5,456 bases of DNA from Methanosphaera sp. (GTDB lineage: Archaea; Methanobacteriota; Methanobacteria; Methanobacteriales; Methanobacteriaceae): the NCBI GenBank assembly GCA_021199865.1, contig JAJQHG010000151.1, positions 1 to 5,456 on the forward strand, written 5' to 3'. Under the pieces are notes generated by a model, which saw only the letters and a program-made list of their open reading frames with translations, searched no databases and had not been told where the DNA came from. Position 1 is the stretch's first letter, and each line of letters starts with the position of its first letter. Shown one piece after another: positions 5,235 through 5,456 of this stretch. The position numbers and the translations under genes are program-made.

Positions 5235-5456
5235 TTTATTAATATTTTTAATATTTTTGATATATATTTTTTATATTATACTGTTATAGTCTAATGAAAA
5301 ATAGTTGTAATGATAGACCATTTAGAAATATAATGAGTAATACATTACATAAAAGATAGTTTTCATGATTTATTCTTCTAATTGGCATGATGTAGATGAT
5401 ATATTATATTAATGTTAAGGTTATAATTTTTTAATTTGAACATAATTACTTATAAT
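5235..5456. other. AT-rich non-coding region upstream of ABCE1
   Basis: No convincing gene is seen to the window edge. Two tiny frames exist, of 21 codons (plus, 5294-5359) and 34 codons (minus, 5388-5284). Neither has a ribosome binding site or a recognisable product. No tRNA cloverleaf, CRISPR repeat or long inverted repeat was noticed. The region may also carry the promoter of a divergent gene beyond the edge, but nothing here shows that. Confidence 0.6.

Noticed and set aside
5337..5348. Short inverted repeat GTAAT-AC-ATTAC
   Set aside because: Five-base arms are expected by chance in sequence this AT-rich, and it has no positional link to a gene.
5284..5388. Micro-frames of 34 codons (minus) and 21 codons (plus, 5294-5359), considered as a Cys-rich target peptide for the radical SAM enzyme
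   Set aside because: Each encodes only one Cys and lacks a ribosome binding site. They do not resemble a Cys-rich peptide, and frames of this size are expected by chance.

Overview
The window looks like the end of a short-read contig from an AT-rich archaeon, most likely a methanogen of the Methanobacteriales (Methanosphaera or Methanobrevibacter type). The evidence is an ABCE1/Rli1 ribosome-recycling ATPase (archaea and eukaryotes only), a dUTPase of the archaeal dCTP-deaminase-like type, GGAG-type ribosome binding sites, intronless tightly packed genes, and heavy use of ATA and AGA codons. The genus is an inference from memory of related proteins, not from a search.

Bases 1-60 are not genomic. 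They are an Illumina/Nextera library adapter: the P5 tail, an 8-base index, and the Tn5 read-1 adapter ending in the mosaic end, with a few sequencing errors. Genomic sequence starts at base 61, only 25 bases before the first gene.

The plus-strand pair (86-2133) is an archaeal dUTPase (dut) followed after 8 bases by a 525-residue thiamine-diphosphate enzyme resembling the acetolactate synthase large subunit. The ribosome binding site of the second gene overlaps the stop codon of the first, so they are probably cotranscribed. The second protein keeps the catalytic glutamate, the GDG...NN cofactor motif and the QWQ substrate tryptophan, but is shorter than typical acetolactate synthases and has no regulatory subunit beside it.

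The minus-strand pair (5154 down to 2183) is ABCE1 followed after 20 bases by a radical SAM/SPASM enzyme. ABCE1 has two N-terminal 4Fe-4S clusters and two ATPase domains, and splits ribosomes after termination. The radical SAM protein has the CxxxCxxC cluster, GGEP, SLDGP and an exact CX2CX5CX3C SPASM core, which marks a peptide- or protein-modifying enzyme of unknown substrate. It is the least understood gene here, and its apparent operon with ABCE1 is the main biological point of interest.

The two operons converge over a 49-base gap, with a 7-bp hairpin in the last codons of the acetolactate-synthase-like gene. The final 302 bases (5155-5456) are very AT-rich and hold no convincing gene. 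They carry the presumed ABCE1 promoter and a perfect 13-base palindrome just upstream of it. No RNA gene, CRISPR array, insertion sequence or integrase was seen.
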